DNA of 40,841 nt, taken from Noviherbaspirillum malthae. GTDB taxonomy: Bacteria > Pseudomonadota > Gammaproteobacteria > Burkholderiales > Burkholderiaceae_D. Both the position numbers and the translations under genes were made by a program. The notes below the pieces were generated by a model. The model had not been told where the DNA came from. It was given only the letters and a program-made list of their open reading frames with translations, and did not search any database. Where the stretch lies: positions 1-40,841 of the forward strand of contig NZ_JACYXF010000058.1 in NCBI RefSeq assembly GCF_015352985.1, given 5' to 3'. Positions 1 to 8,751 of the stretch are shown piece by piece; positions within the stretch are counted from its first letter, which is position 1, and every line of letters starts with the position of its first letter.

Positions 1-229
1 GCTTGACGAACCAGCCGGAGACAAAGCCCTTGAGGTACTCGAAGGAGATCTCGGACATGAGGCTGCGGTCGAGCAGATACAGGATGAAGGGCAGCAGCAA
101 AAACAGGAAAGCGCCGCTGGCGCGGTGTAGGATGGACAGATAGGCTGCCAACGGCAGACGGTAGTGCGCAATGTCCGCAAAGGTCATGACGCCATATTTT
201 TGCCGATTTTTCTTTACGGCTTCCGACAT
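1..229 (-). CDS. sdhC: Succinate dehydrogenase cytochrome b556 subunit, N-terminal part
   Basis: The gene starts at 229 and runs off the left edge, so only about 76 residues are present. SdhC is a membrane anchor of succinate dehydrogenase (complex II) that helps bind haem b and quinone. The visible part has the family signature: a short basic N-terminus, an RLPLAAYLSILHRASG stretch (the SdhC 'SILHR.SG' motif with quinone/haem-site residues), then a first hydrophobic helix FLFLLLPFILYLL. The start is supported by a GGAGG Shine-Dalgarno about 8 bases upstream. The rest of an sdhCDAB operon would lie outside the window. It diverges from the LysR gene at 400. Confidence 0.93.
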   Translation of the reverse strand, partial: MSEAVKKNRQKYGVMTFADIAHYRLPLAAYLSILHRASGAFLFLLLPFILYLLDRSLMSEISFEYLKGFVSGWFVK

Positions 230-399
230 GAAAAAACCTCCAAAGCTGAATTAAGCTGGCTCTTGGCTTGCCGCTCCCGTGAGGTCGCAGTGCTCAATGC
301 AAACTACAAACACTTACAAATGCCGATATTGTGAGGCTTTGGCGTTATACTGTCCAATATCTTGCACGTCTGCCTGCAAGACTTTTTGCATATACCGCC

Positions 400-1314
400 A
401 TGGAACTTCGCCATATCCGCTACTTTCTTGCCGTCGCCCAGGAGGGCAATGTCACCCGTGCGGCAGAGAAACTCGGTATCGGCCAGCCGCCGCTGAGCCA
501 GCAGATTCTTGCGCTTGAGCGCGAGATGGGCGTCCAGCTTTTTCGCCGCACCGGGCACGGCGTGTCGCTGACCGAAGCCGGCGAATCGCTGCTGGCCGAT
601 GCCAAGCGCCTGCTCGACGACGCCGGACAGGCCGTGCTCAATGCACAGCGGGCCGGGCGCGGCGAAACCGGGCGGCTCAATCTCGGCTTCACCGCATCGG
701 CGGCCTACAACCCCGCAGTGCCGGCGCTGATTCGCGCCTTCCGTAATGCCTATCCGGGCATCGGGCTCAGCCTCACCGAGGGAAACACCTCGCAGTTGCT
801 GGCTTATCTGGAAGAAGGCCGACTTGATCTGGCATTTTTGCGCCCGGGCGGACATTCCTTCGCCGGCGTTTCACTCTATCAGATCGAGAACGAGCGCATG
901 AAGATCGTCTTGCCGGTAAAGCATCCGCTGGCGGCAAAGCGCAAGCTGCCGCTTGCGGCATTGGCCGGAGAATCCTTCGTGCTGATTCCGCGGGAAGCAA
1001 GCCCGACGCTGCATGACGAGATCGTCACCGCATGCCGCCAGGCGGGATTCGAGCCCACGCTCGGCCAGCAGGCGCCGCAGCTGTCGTCGGTGGTCAGCCT
1101 CGTTTCCGCCGAGTTCGGCGTTTCCATCGTGCCGGCTTCCGTCAGCCAGATACAGGCCGAAGGCGTGGTCTATGTGGATATCGGCGGCGTGGGCGTGAAA
1201 ACCCGGCTCGCGCTCGCCTCCCGGGACAGCGATACCTCGGCCAAGACCGCCAACTTTCTTGCGGTGGTGAAGCAGGCGCGGGGAGGGCAGGGGACGCCGG
1301 TTGCGGCGCAATAA
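400..1314 (+). CDS. LysR-family transcriptional regulator
   Basis: This is a 304-residue LysR-type regulator. Residues 1-60 form the winged HTH (MELRHIRYFLAVAQEGNVTR, then the GQPPLSQQI recognition helix region). Residues from about 90 on form the periplasmic-binding-protein-like effector domain. I chose ATG 400 because the family nearly always starts a few residues before 'LRHIRYF'; an upstream in-frame GTG at 331 would add a 23-residue extension unlike the family. It is divergent from sdhC across about 170 bases. LysR proteins commonly regulate a divergent neighbour, so control of sdhC is possible but unproven. The inducer cannot be read from the sequence. Confidence 0.92.
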   Translation: MELRHIRYFLAVAQEGNVTRAAEKLGIGQPPLSQQILALEREMGVQLFRRTGHGVSLTEAGESLLADAKRLLDDAGQAVLNAQRAGRGETGRLNLGFTASAAYNPAVPALIRAFRNAYPGIGLSLTEGNTSQLLAYLEEGRLDLAFLRPGGHSFAGVSLYQIENERMKIVLPVKHPLAAKRKLPLAALAGESFVLIPREASPTLHDEIVTACRQAGFEPTLGQQAPQLSSVVSLVSAEFGVSIVPASVSQIQAEGVVYVDIGGVGVKTRLALASRDSDTSAKTANFLAVVKQARGGQGTPVAAQ

Positions 1315-1358
1315 GCTTTCTGCCGCCTTCCGTCCGCAGCCGCGCCGGCGGTCGCCGA

Positions 1359-3284
1359 TCAGGTCCTCTTGATCCCCGCCAGGATGGGATACAGTTTCTT
1401 CGTATCGATGGGCTTGACGAGGTAATGGTCGAAGCCGGCGGCAAAGGATCGCTCGCGGTCGCTCTCCTGGCCGTAGCCGGTGACGGCGATCAGTACTGCG
1501 GCGGCGGTTTCGGGCTGAGCCCGCAGGCGCTGGGCCAGCGCATTCCCGTCCATGTCGGGCAGCCCGATGTCGAGCAGGCAGACCTGCGGCAACGTTTTCC
1601 TCGCCAATTCAAGCGCGCGGCCCGGCCGCTCCTCGACCAGCACCTGATGGCCCATGGCTTCCAGCAGCATGGCGAGCATGGTTGCCGCATCGATGTTGTC
1701 ATCCACCACCATCACCCGCAGCGCGTCGGAGGCTCCCTGCGTACCGCTGCCCGGACCATGAGATGAATCCCGGCCATCCTGAACCGGCAGGCGAGGCAGG
1801 CAAACGGTGAACCGGCTGCCTTGGCCGATACCCCGGCTTTCGCAGGAGACCGTTCCGCCGTGGAGCTCGACCAGGCTCTTGACGAGCGCCAGTCCCAGCC
1901 CGAGTCCTCCTGACGACCGGTCCGGTGTGCGTTCCGCCTGGGAAAACAGGTCGAAAGCGCGGGCAGCCATTTCCGGCGCCATGCCTATGCCGTTGTCGAT
2001 CACGGCGATCAGAACATGTGATGCCTGCACATCGGCCCTCAGCTCGAGCATGCCGCCTTCGGGCGTGTATTTGGCTGCGTTGGTCAGGATATTGGTCATG
2101 ACCTGCACCAGCCGCTTCTCGTCGCCCGTTACCGTGGTCGCATCCGGCGGCAGGTGCAGGGCGAGATGGTGACGCCGTGCACGGATCAGGGGCGTCACCT
2201 GTTCCACCGCATCCATGAGAATGTGCCTGATATCCAGCGGCGTCTTCTCCAGCTTGACCAGGCCCCTGGTCACGCGCGACACGTCGAGCAGGTCATCGAT
2301 GAGATGGCTCATGTGCAGCACCTGGCGGCCGATGATCTGACTGGTCTGCCGCACGCGCTCTTCATTCAGGTTTGCAAGCTGCAGCAATTCCGCCGCCGCC
2401 CCGATCGGAGCCAGCGGATTGCGCAGCTCATGAGCCAGCATGGCGAGAAATTCGTCCTTGCGGCGGTCGGCTTCCTTCAGCTTTTCCTCCGCTTCCTTGC
2501 GCTCCGTGATGTCGCTGGCGGCGCCGATCCACTCGTAGATCGCACCGGAAGCGTCAACCATGGGCACCGCCCTTGAAAGTGTCCACCCGCATGATCCGTC
2601 GACCCGGAATACGCGATGTTCCAGTTCGAAAACTTTCCTGCCTTCGATCGCTTCGCGGATCGTGTTGTGCACCAGCTCCTGGTCTTCGACAGGAATGTAT
2701 TCATCGAGCCAGAATTCGAGGGGATCGGTCGTATCCTTGATGAAGCCGCGTCCTTCGAGCTGGCGGATCTGCGTCCAGTCCGGACTCATGCGATAGACCA
2801 CGTCCGCCGTCGCATTGACGAGGGCACGGAATCGCCTCTCGCTGTCGCGCAAGGCGGCCGCCGACCGCACCTGGCCGGTCACGTCGCTGGTACTGTGGGA
2901 AATACACTGGATGCGGCCGTCGTCGCCGAAAATCGGGGTGCTCACCGCGCTCCAGAAGCGCTCCTCGTAGCCCACCTCGCCGTTGGGCAATTCAACGCGG
3001 ATCGGGTAGCGCTGCGCCGGCAGGCTGTCCGGCTTGCCCGTTTCAATGACGCGGGCAAAAGAACGCCGCAGGTCCGACTCGCCGGTGTCCGCAGGATCAT
3101 CCGGATTCATGGGAAATGCCTCGAACAGACTCTTCCCGACCAGCTCTTCCCGAGTGCGTGATGATGCCTTCAGAAAAGTGTCATTGACCGCAAGAATCGT
3201 CGCTTCGGGCGTGGGCGACAATAAATAATTTCCGATCGGGGAGGTGTTGAAAACCGATTCGAACAAGGACGGTGTGAGCATCAT
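1359..3284 (-). CDS. PAS-PAS hybrid sensor histidine kinase with receiver domain
   Basis: This 641-residue cytoplasmic hybrid kinase has no membrane segment. Domain order: PAS about 5-135, PAS/PAC about 145-265, HisKA with phospho-accepting H285 in AHELRNPLAPI, HATPase_c about 380-500 (N box near NILTNAAKY, G box GLGLGLALVK), then a C-terminal receiver about 520-640 with acceptor Asp in LLDIGLPDMDG. It should sense a cytoplasmic signal through PAS and relay phosphate to its own receiver; no Hpt or DNA-binding partner is next to it. Two adjacent ATG codons occur at the start (3284 and 3281), with only a weak GAGAAG ribosome site. The stimulus is unknown. Confidence 0.93.
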   Translation of the reverse strand: MMLTPSLFESVFNTSPIGNYLLSPTPEATILAVNDTFLKASSRTREELVGKSLFEAFPMNPDDPADTGESDLRRSFARVIETGKPDSLPAQRYPIRVELPNGEVGYEERFWSAVSTPIFGDDGRIQCISHSTSDVTGQVRSAAALRDSERRFRALVNATADVVYRMSPDWTQIRQLEGRGFIKDTTDPLEFWLDEYIPVEDQELVHNTIREAIEGRKVFELEHRVFRVDGSCGWTLSRAVPMVDASGAIYEWIGAASDITERKEAEEKLKEADRRKDEFLAMLAHELRNPLAPIGAAAELLQLANLNEERVRQTSQIIGRQVLHMSHLIDDLLDVSRVTRGLVKLEKTPLDIRHILMDAVEQVTPLIRARRHHLALHLPPDATTVTGDEKRLVQVMTNILTNAAKYTPEGGMLELRADVQASHVLIAVIDNGIGMAPEMAARAFDLFSQAERTPDRSSGGLGLGLALVKSLVELHGGTVSCESRGIGQGSRFTVCLPRLPVQDGRDSSHGPGSGTQGASDALRVMVVDDNIDAATMLAMLLEAMGHQVLVEERPGRALELARKTLPQVCLLDIGLPDMDGNALAQRLRAQPETAAAVLIAVTGYGQESDRERSFAAGFDHYLVKPIDTKKLYPILAGIKRT

Positions 3285-3405
3285 ATCTTCTCGCTGCGTA
3301 GGAAGTCAGTTTGCCATCCTCACTATACCGATTGGCGGCCATGACTGCTGCTTGCGCCGCTGCCAGGTTGCCATCCTGACTGAAGCAGAATGCGATCTGC
3401 ATTCG

Positions 3406-3645
3406 CTACGGCGTCCGCCAAGGCGTACGGACAAGACCTCGGACTTGTTCGCACCAGTAGGCGACGGCATGGAAATAGGCTTCCCATACGCAGCCGTTGC
3501 AGCCGCGCCCGCAGCAGCTGGTCGGCTCTTCCGGCGGGTCGCGAAACAGGATGTCCTGCCGATCCAGCTCAATGCGGAGATCGGCTATCCATTGCTGCGC
3601 CTGAAGTGCATTCGCGGGCAAGCGGCTTTGCGGTTCGTCGTTCAT
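3406..3645 (-). CDS. Oxidoreductase-like domain small protein
   Basis: This is a 79-residue protein with the short motif of the 'oxidoreductase-like, N-terminal' family: PPEEPTSCCGRGCNGCVWEAY, a proline/acidic run followed by CC-x3-C-x2-C. The cysteine cluster suggests metal binding or redox chemistry, but the biochemical role of the family is not established. I chose ATG 3645 because the protein then begins with a plausible hydrophilic N-terminus; the frame stays open upstream to 3774, but that part overlaps the promoter of the divergent regulator gene. The ribosome site is weak. It is divergent from the two-component operon at 3789 and may share its control region. Confidence 0.72.
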   Translation of the reverse strand: MNDEPQSRLPANALQAQQWIADLRIELDRQDILFRDPPEEPTSCCGRGCNGCVWEAYFHAVAYWCEQVRGLVRTPWRTP

Positions 3646-3734
3646 GGACTTGTAGAGTTCAAAGAAGTGCGGCGATGATGCGTGGCTTTCGGCGTTCCTG
3701 TCAAATCCCGTGACCGGCCTCGCCGGGCCGAGCT

Positions 3735-3763
3735 TTGAAGCCATCGCAAAACGGCGCGATAAT
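3735..3763 (+). promoter_or_regulatory. Sigma70-type promoter for the response regulator-kinase operon
   Basis: TTGAAG (3735-3740) and GATAAT (3758-3763) are separated by exactly 17 bases, giving good matches to -35 and -10 elements. Transcription would start near 3770, about 20 bases before ATG 3789. This is a prediction from sequence only. Confidence 0.55.
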
Positions 3764-3788
3764 CCTGCTTTCACATGATGGACGCGAC

Positions 3789-4451
3789 ATGAGACTTCTG
3801 CTGGTGGAAGACGACCCGATGATCGGCGACAGCGTGCGCAAGGGCCTGCGCCAGGATGGCTTCACCGTCGACTGGGTGCAGGACGGCCGCAGCGCCGAGA
3901 CGGCGCTGGGCGACCACGTGCATGACCTGGTGCTGCTCGATCTCGGCCTGCCCGGGAAAGGCGGCATCGAGGTGCTGCGGACCCTGCGCGGCAAGGGCAA
4001 CCCGGTGCCGGTGCTGATCCTGACCGCGCGCGATGCGGTGGCCGACCGGGTCGCCGGGCTCAATGCCGGCGCCGACGATTACCTGGTCAAGCCCTTCGAT
4101 CTCGATGAACTGGTGGCCCGCATCCATGCGCTGCGGCGGCGCCAGGCCGGACGGGCGGATGCGGTGGTCCGCCACGGGGCGCTGGTGCTCAATCCGGTAT
4201 CGCACCAGGCCAGCTTCAACAACGAGCCGCTGAATCTGTCGGCGCGCGAATTTGCCCTGCTGCAAGCCCTGCTCGACCGGCCCGGAGCGGTGTTTTCCGT
4301 GAGCCAGCTGGAAGACAAGATCTACGGCTGGGACGACGAGGTCGGCAGCAACACCATCGAAGTCTATGTGCATTCGCTGCGCAAGAAGCTCGGTACCGGC
4401 TTCATCAAGAATGTGCGCGGCGTCGGTTACATGATTCCCAAGCTGCCATGA
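3789..4451 (+). CDS. OmpR/PmrA/QseB-type response regulator
   Basis: This 220-residue DNA-binding response regulator has a receiver domain at 1-115 (acidic pocket E7-D8-D9, phospho-acceptor D51 in LLDLGLPG, conserved Lys in YLVKPFDL) and a C-terminal winged-helix Trans_reg_C domain from about 125 to the end. The overall sequence looks like the QseB/PmrA/TctD subgroup. The start at 3789 matches the canonical 'MRLLLVEDD'. Its stop overlaps the kinase start in an ATGA junction, so the pair is translationally coupled. The HtrA gene follows. A PmrA/QseB-type direct repeat in front of htrA makes htrA a likely target (inference). Confidence 0.95.
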   Translation: MRLLLVEDDPMIGDSVRKGLRQDGFTVDWVQDGRSAETALGDHVHDLVLLDLGLPGKGGIEVLRTLRGKGNPVPVLILTARDAVADRVAGLNAGADDYLVKPFDLDELVARIHALRRRQAGRADAVVRHGALVLNPVSHQASFNNEPLNLSAREFALLQALLDRPGAVFSVSQLEDKIYGWDDEVGSNTIEVYVHSLRKKLGTGFIKNVRGVGYMIPKLP

Positions 4452-5758
4452 AGTCGATACGCAAGGCTCTGCTGCTATGGCTCTGTGTCGGCCTGTCGAT
4501 CGGCATCGCCGCCGTCGGGGCTCTGCTCTACCAGCAGGCGAAGGAAGAAGCCAACCAGATTTTTGACTACCAGATGAAGCAGCTCGCCGCTTCGCTGCCG
4601 ACCCAGCCGTTCGCGCCGGTTGCGCCGGGCCGCAATGCAGCGCCCGATGTGGCGCGCGATATCGTGATCCAGATCTGGGACGGCCGCGGCTTGCGGATCT
4701 ACCATTCGCATGAGCGCATGGCACTGCCGCAGCGGGCTGAGCTCGGCTTCGTCACCATCCAGACCGACGACGGACCATGGCGCGTCTACAGCACGCAGCA
4801 CGGCAATACCGTGGTGCAGGTCGCGCAGCCGCTCAGCGCCCGGCGCGATGTGGCCGCGGATACCGCGCTCAAGACGATCAAGCCGCTGCTGCTGCTGTTC
4901 CCCTTCCTCGGCGCACTGGTCTGGCTGACGGTGAGCGCCGGCCTGCTGCCCATCGGCCGGGTAGCTCGGGAAGTGCAGTCGCGTCATGCCGACAGCCTGG
5001 CACCGATCGGCGCCGGGGCCTTGCCGGAGGAAATCCGTCCGTTGACCGATGCGCTCAACGACCTGCTGGCGCGGCTCGATCAGGCAATCAACGCACAGCG
5101 TGCCTTCGTCGCCGATGCCGCGCATGAATTGCGCAGCCCGCTGACGGCGCTCAAGCTGCAGATACAGCTGGCCGAACGCGCCCGCGACGAAGCCGAGCGC
5201 AGCGCCGCCTTCGCCGAATTGCGCCAGGGCTTCGAACGCGCCACCCGGCTGGTGCAGCAGCTGCTGACGCTGGCCAGGCAGGAGCCGGGCGCGGCCGAAG
5301 CCGCGCATGAAACGGTCGACCTCAATGCGCTGGCGCGCAGCGTGGTGTCAGATCTGATGCCGACGGCGGAGGATAAGGGCATCGATCTTGGCGTATCCGA
5401 AGCCGGCGCCGATGCCGGCGTGGAAGGCGATCCTGAGGCCCTGCGCATCCTGCTCAACAACCTGGTCGAGAATGCAATTCGCTATACGCCGCAAGGCGGC
5501 CAAGTGACGGTCGGCGTGCAGAGCGGTGCAGAGGGCGTGGTCCTGACCGTGGAGGACAGCGGGCCGGGCATTCCGCCGGGCGACATGGACAGGGTGTTCG
5601 ACCGCTTCTACCGCGTGCCCGGTACCGGTGTATCCGGCAGCGGCCTGGGGCTGGCCATCGTCAGGCAGGTGGCGGAACGGCATGGCGCGAAGGTGAGCCT
5701 GCAGAACCTGCAGGGCGGCTTGCTGGCGACGCTGAAGTTCGCCCGCTCGGCAAGGTAG
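4448..5758 (+). CDS. Sensor histidine kinase (QseC/PmrB-like)
   Basis: This 436-residue membrane kinase is paired with the regulator at 3789. It has TM1 about 7-28, a periplasmic sensor region about 30-142, TM2 about 145-167, HAMP-like linker, HisKA with H226 in AHELRSPLTALKLQIQLAERA (a stretch very typical of QseC-like kinases), and HATPase_c about 310-432 with N box NNLVENAIRYTP and G boxes DSGPGIPP and GSGLGLAIV. It overlaps the regulator by 4 bases (ATGA). The periplasmic signal is unknown. An HtrA protease immediately downstream suggests envelope stress or cationic/metal conditions as a cue. A short imperfect hairpin (5758-5780) follows the stop. Confidence 0.95.
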   Translation: MKSIRKALLLWLCVGLSIGIAAVGALLYQQAKEEANQIFDYQMKQLAASLPTQPFAPVAPGRNAAPDVARDIVIQIWDGRGLRIYHSHERMALPQRAELGFVTIQTDDGPWRVYSTQHGNTVVQVAQPLSARRDVAADTALKTIKPLLLLFPFLGALVWLTVSAGLLPIGRVAREVQSRHADSLAPIGAGALPEEIRPLTDALNDLLARLDQAINAQRAFVADAAHELRSPLTALKLQIQLAERARDEAERSAAFAELRQGFERATRLVQQLLTLARQEPGAAEAAHETVDLNALARSVVSDLMPTAEDKGIDLGVSEAGADAGVEGDPEALRILLNNLVENAIRYTPQGGQVTVGVQSGAEGVVLTVEDSGPGIPPGDMDRVFDRFYRVPGTGVSGSGLGLAIVRQVAERHGAKVSLQNLQGGLLATLKFARSAR

Positions 5759-5832
5759 CGAAAACCGGACGCGGTTTCGCAGTGCGGGAAGCTTGCAGCG
5801 AGGCAAGCAGCGCCGTCACGCAGTTCGCCTCC

Positions 5833-5849
5833 TTTAAGTCTTATTTAAG
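5833..5849 (+). promoter_or_regulatory. PmrA/QseB-like direct-repeat operator before htrA
   Basis: Two identical half-sites, TTTAAG at 5833-5838 and 5844-5849, lie 11 bases apart start to start. This fits the YTTAAK-N5-YTTAAK pattern known for PmrA/QseB-type regulators. The second half-site is followed after 11 bases by TAGGAT (5861-5866), a possible -10, and ATG 5900 lies 34 bases further. The response regulator encoded at 3789 is the obvious candidate binder. A very similar repeat with the same TTTTCCTCC continuation occurs at 18856-18879. Confidence 0.6.
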
Positions 5850-5899
5850 TTTTCCTCCTTAGGATGCACGCATCGAGCAAGCCTTCCCAAGGAGTGAAC

Positions 5900-7375
5900 A
5901 TGATTCGCAAGACAGTCGAACGCGGCATCGTTGCCGCGTCCCTGGTCGCCGCAGGCGCGACCGGATTCGCCTATTTCGACAAATCCGGCTGGGGCCGCGT
6001 GGATGCCGCCTCGCTCCAGAGCGCTGCTGCACAGGGCGCATCGCAGGCCGTCGTGACGTCGGTGCCGGGCGTGGCGACCGCAACCGATTTCTCCGGCATC
6101 GTCCAGGCCTACGGCCCGGCCGTGGTCAACATCAGCGTGATCGGCAAGGCCGAGCAGACCCCGACCGCCGGGCAGCCCCAGATCGATCCGCGCGATCCCT
6201 TCTCCGGCATGCTGCCCTTCTTCGGACAGCGCGCCCCGCGCGAGACGCCGATGGTGCGCGGCCAGGGCTCGGGCTTCATCGTCTCGCCCGACGGCCTGAT
6301 CCTGACCAATGCCCATGTAGTCGATGGCGCCTCGGAAGTCACCGTCAAGCTGGCCGACCGCAGGGAATTCAAGGCCAAGGTACTGGGCTCCGACAAGCAG
6401 ACCGATGTGGCGGTGATCCGCATCGACGCGAAGAACCTGCCGGTGGTGCGCCTCGGCGATCCGGCCGGCGCCAAGGTGGGCGAACCGGTGCTGGCCATCG
6501 GCGCGCCCTTCGGCCTGGAGAATACCGCGACCGCGGGCATCATCAGCGCCAAGTCGCGTGCCCTGCCGGAAGACACCTATGTCCCCTTCATCCAGACCGA
6601 TGTCGCCGTCAATCCCGGCAACTCCGGCGGTCCGCTGTTCAACCTGAAAGGCGAGGTGATCGGCATCAATTCTCAGATCTACAGCCGCACCGGCGGCTAT
6701 CAGGGCCTGTCGTTCGCGATTCCGATCGATGTGGCCACGCGGGTGCAGGATCAGCTGGTCAAGCACGGCAAGGTGACTCGCGGCCGTCTCGGCGTCAGCA
6801 TCCAGGAAGTCAACCAGGCACTGGCCGATTCCTTCGGGCTGCAGAAGCTGCAGGGCGCGCTGGTCAGCGCCGTCGAGAAGGGCAGCGCCGCCGAACGCGC
6901 CGGCCTGGAAGTGGGCGATGTCATCGTGCGCTTCAACGACAGGGAAATCTCGCAGTCGGCCGATCTGCCCGCCATGGTGGCCGCGACGTCCCCCGGCACT
7001 TCGGTGAAATTGGAAGTGATCCGCAAGGGCGCGCCCAAGGTGCTGACCGCAACCGTGAGCGAATTGAAGGACGCGGCGCTGGCGCAGCGCGATACGCAGA
7101 AGCAGGAACAGGGCCGGCTCGGACTGGCGGTTCGCCCGCTGGAGAAGCAGGAGCAGCGCGAGGCCGGCGTGGCCGGCGGCCTGCTGGTGGAAGACGTTGC
7201 CGGTCCGGCGGCGCGTTCGGGAATCCAGCCCGGCGACATCGTCCTGCAGGTCAACGGCACGCCGGTGACAAGCCCCGAGCAGCTGCGCGCGCTGGCTTCG
7301 AAGGCGGGCCGCAATATCGCGCTGCTGGTGCAGCGTGACGAAGTGAAGATCTTCATTCCGCTGCAACTCGGCTAA
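5900..7375 (+). CDS. Periplasmic HtrA/DegQ-type serine protease with two PDZ domains
   Basis: This 491-residue Do-family protease degrades or refolds damaged envelope proteins. A hydrophobic N-terminal segment (about 8-26) acts as signal peptide or anchor. The trypsin-like domain has the catalytic triad H139 (TNAHVV), D169 (TDVAVI) and S242 (GNSGGP). PDZ1 lies about 275-375 and PDZ2 about 405-490, the latter with the GDIVLQVNG binding loop. ATG 5900 is fixed by AAGGAG at 5889-5894; an upstream in-frame start at 5864 would precede the signal peptide and lacks such a site. It lies 141 bases after the kinase gene, with its own putative operator. Gene order regulator-kinase-protease suggests a shared envelope-stress role. 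Confidence 0.95.
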   Translation: MIRKTVERGIVAASLVAAGATGFAYFDKSGWGRVDAASLQSAAAQGASQAVVTSVPGVATATDFSGIVQAYGPAVVNISVIGKAEQTPTAGQPQIDPRDPFSGMLPFFGQRAPRETPMVRGQGSGFIVSPDGLILTNAHVVDGASEVTVKLADRREFKAKVLGSDKQTDVAVIRIDAKNLPVVRLGDPAGAKVGEPVLAIGAPFGLENTATAGIISAKSRALPEDTYVPFIQTDVAVNPGNSGGPLFNLKGEVIGINSQIYSRTGGYQGLSFAIPIDVATRVQDQLVKHGKVTRGRLGVSIQEVNQALADSFGLQKLQGALVSAVEKGSAAERAGLEVGDVIVRFNDREISQSADLPAMVAATSPGTSVKLEVIRKGAPKVLTATVSELKDAALAQRDTQKQEQGRLGLAVRPLEKQEQREAGVAGGLLVEDVAGPAARSGIQPGDIVLQVNGTPVTSPEQLRALASKAGRNIALLVQRDEVKIFIPLQLG

Positions 7376-7395
7376 CCCGCAGTTGCATCAGCCCG

Positions 7396-7428
7396 GCCGG
7401 CGCCATCATTGATGACGCCGGCTTCTTT
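7396..7428. terminator. Bidirectional terminator between htrA and the DUF2817 gene
   Basis: GCCGGCG (7396-7402) pairs perfectly with CGCCGGC (7416-7422), and the inner CATCA/TGATG extends the stem. It is followed by TTCTTT on the plus strand. It sits between two convergent genes and partly touches the stop codon of the minus-strand gene. Confidence 0.7.
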
Positions 7429-8530
7429 ACTTGGAGAGCAGCCCGGCCTCGATGCGCGCAGTCACGTCGTCGAAGCGCGTCAGGACATGGTCCAGCCACT
7501 GGCGGTCCGGGCTGGCAAACGCCGCGCGCATCTTCTTCCTGGCCTGATCCCGCAGGCTTGGCGGCAGTTCTGCCGCATGGTTGTGATACCACTGGTCGAA
7601 GCGCAGCGCATGCAGCACCTTGAGCGCGGGAGCGGTGCCGAATTCCAGTCCGACCGCATAGCTCTGCCCGGGCACCATGCGGTCGAATGCCGCGGTGAGC
7701 GTTCCTTCTACGGCGGCGCTCACCGATTCTCCGCCGGCCATCGACTTCAGCTCGCCGTTGAACCATGCAGACATGCGCCGGAAGTCCGGGGTGTCCGGCG
7801 GCAGATAGCTGATCAACTCGCCCTCGCCGTATTTGCCCAGGCCGGTATGCAGGTCAAGCAGGAACACCTGGCGCCGGTGCAGCGCCTGGCTGCGTACGAT
7901 GTCTTCCCAGGTCTTGCGGCTCGAGGTTGGTTCCAGGCCGCCGTAGAACAGGCCGTCCGGAAGTTCATGCTGCCCGCCCGTGATCGCCGCCTGCAGCGCT
8001 CGGCGCCGCTCCGCCGTGAGGCCATGCGCGAGCAGGCGCAATTCGTTGAGCATGCCTTGCGGCAAGGGCCGGAAATCGGACACCAGCACATCATGATAGC
8101 GGGCGTAAGCCGATGCCCCTGCTGCCGGATGTACCGGAAAATCCACGAAGTTGCGGTTCAGGTCGACGCCTTCCTGGGTGACGCGCCGGTCATGCAGAAA
8201 CCCCCAGGGATTGACCGCATGCACCAGCAGCCAGGCCAGGCCGGTGTCGCGCGCCCTGGCCTGGAAATGTTCCATCCAGTGCAGCTGGCAGGCGGCGCCG
8301 GCATATCCTTCGATGCCATGGGTGCCGCTGGAGATGATGATGAGGCTGTCCGCATCCTCCGGTCCGAAATACGCGCAGTCGGTGCTGAGCGCCGGGTCGC
8401 GGTAGCCGCCCGATGCCGGGCCGTGCGGATGGCTGGTCACATCCCCGCCCAGCTTTGCCGCCATGGCCAGAAAGCCTGCGCGGGATTCCGCATAGGAAGC
8501 GGGCAGACGTGGCGAATAGACTAGCTGCAT
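7427..8530 (-). CDS. DUF2817 family M14-like metallopeptidase
   Basis: This 367-residue protein matches the DUF2817 family, distantly related to zinc carboxypeptidases of clan M14. Visible features: SSGTHGIEGYAG near residues 68-79 (the H-x2-E zinc-site pattern), NPWGF and DLNRNF typical of M14 folds, and a later LLDLHTGLG segment with a further His ligand. No signal peptide is seen, so it is probably cytoplasmic. Substrate is unknown. The ATG at 8530 lacks a strong ribosome site, so the exact start is less sure than the identity. It is divergent from an AraC regulator across about 220 bases. Confidence 0.85.
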   Translation of the reverse strand: MQLVYSPRLPASYAESRAGFLAMAAKLGGDVTSHPHGPASGGYRDPALSTDCAYFGPEDADSLIIISSGTHGIEGYAGAACQLHWMEHFQARARDTGLAWLLVHAVNPWGFLHDRRVTQEGVDLNRNFVDFPVHPAAGASAYARYHDVLVSDFRPLPQGMLNELRLLAHGLTAERRRALQAAITGGQHELPDGLFYGGLEPTSSRKTWEDIVRSQALHRRQVFLLDLHTGLGKYGEGELISYLPPDTPDFRRMSAWFNGELKSMAGGESVSAAVEGTLTAAFDRMVPGQSYAVGLEFGTAPALKVLHALRFDQWYHNHAAELPPSLRDQARKKMRAAFASPDRQWLDHVLTRFDDVTARIEAGLLSK

Positions 8531-8635
8531 GGCGCTGACGGTGATGGCGACTGCGAGGATTTGAGCATATTTTGCACCTTGGAAATAAAAGCCCTGCGAA
8601 ACAGCCGAGTCTTGTCAGTCCATACTCAAGCGGTA

Positions 8636-8664
8636 TTGCATAGATGGCAACGAGTCGCTAGAGT
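8636..8664 (+). promoter_or_regulatory. Possible promoter for the AraC regulator
   Basis: TTGCAT (8636-8641) and TAGAGT (8659-8664) lie 17 bases apart, upstream of the AraC gene. The hexamers are moderate matches only, so this is a weak prediction. Confidence 0.3.
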
Positions 8665-8751
8665 GTTTGCCTGCCGTTACCACTGTTGCAAACCGGCCGT
8701 GCCGGTTCCTGCGCGGCGTCCGGCAAGAATGTACCTCAGCGGAGAGTATGG

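Noticed and set aside
346..351. TATACT as -10 of the LysR promoter
   Set aside because: No acceptable -35 at 16-18 bases was found, so I did not list it as a promoter.
5758..5780. Hairpin after the sensor kinase as a terminator
   Set aside because: GCGAAA/TTTCGC and CCG/CGG pair around a bulge, but no T-run follows; noted only as local structure.
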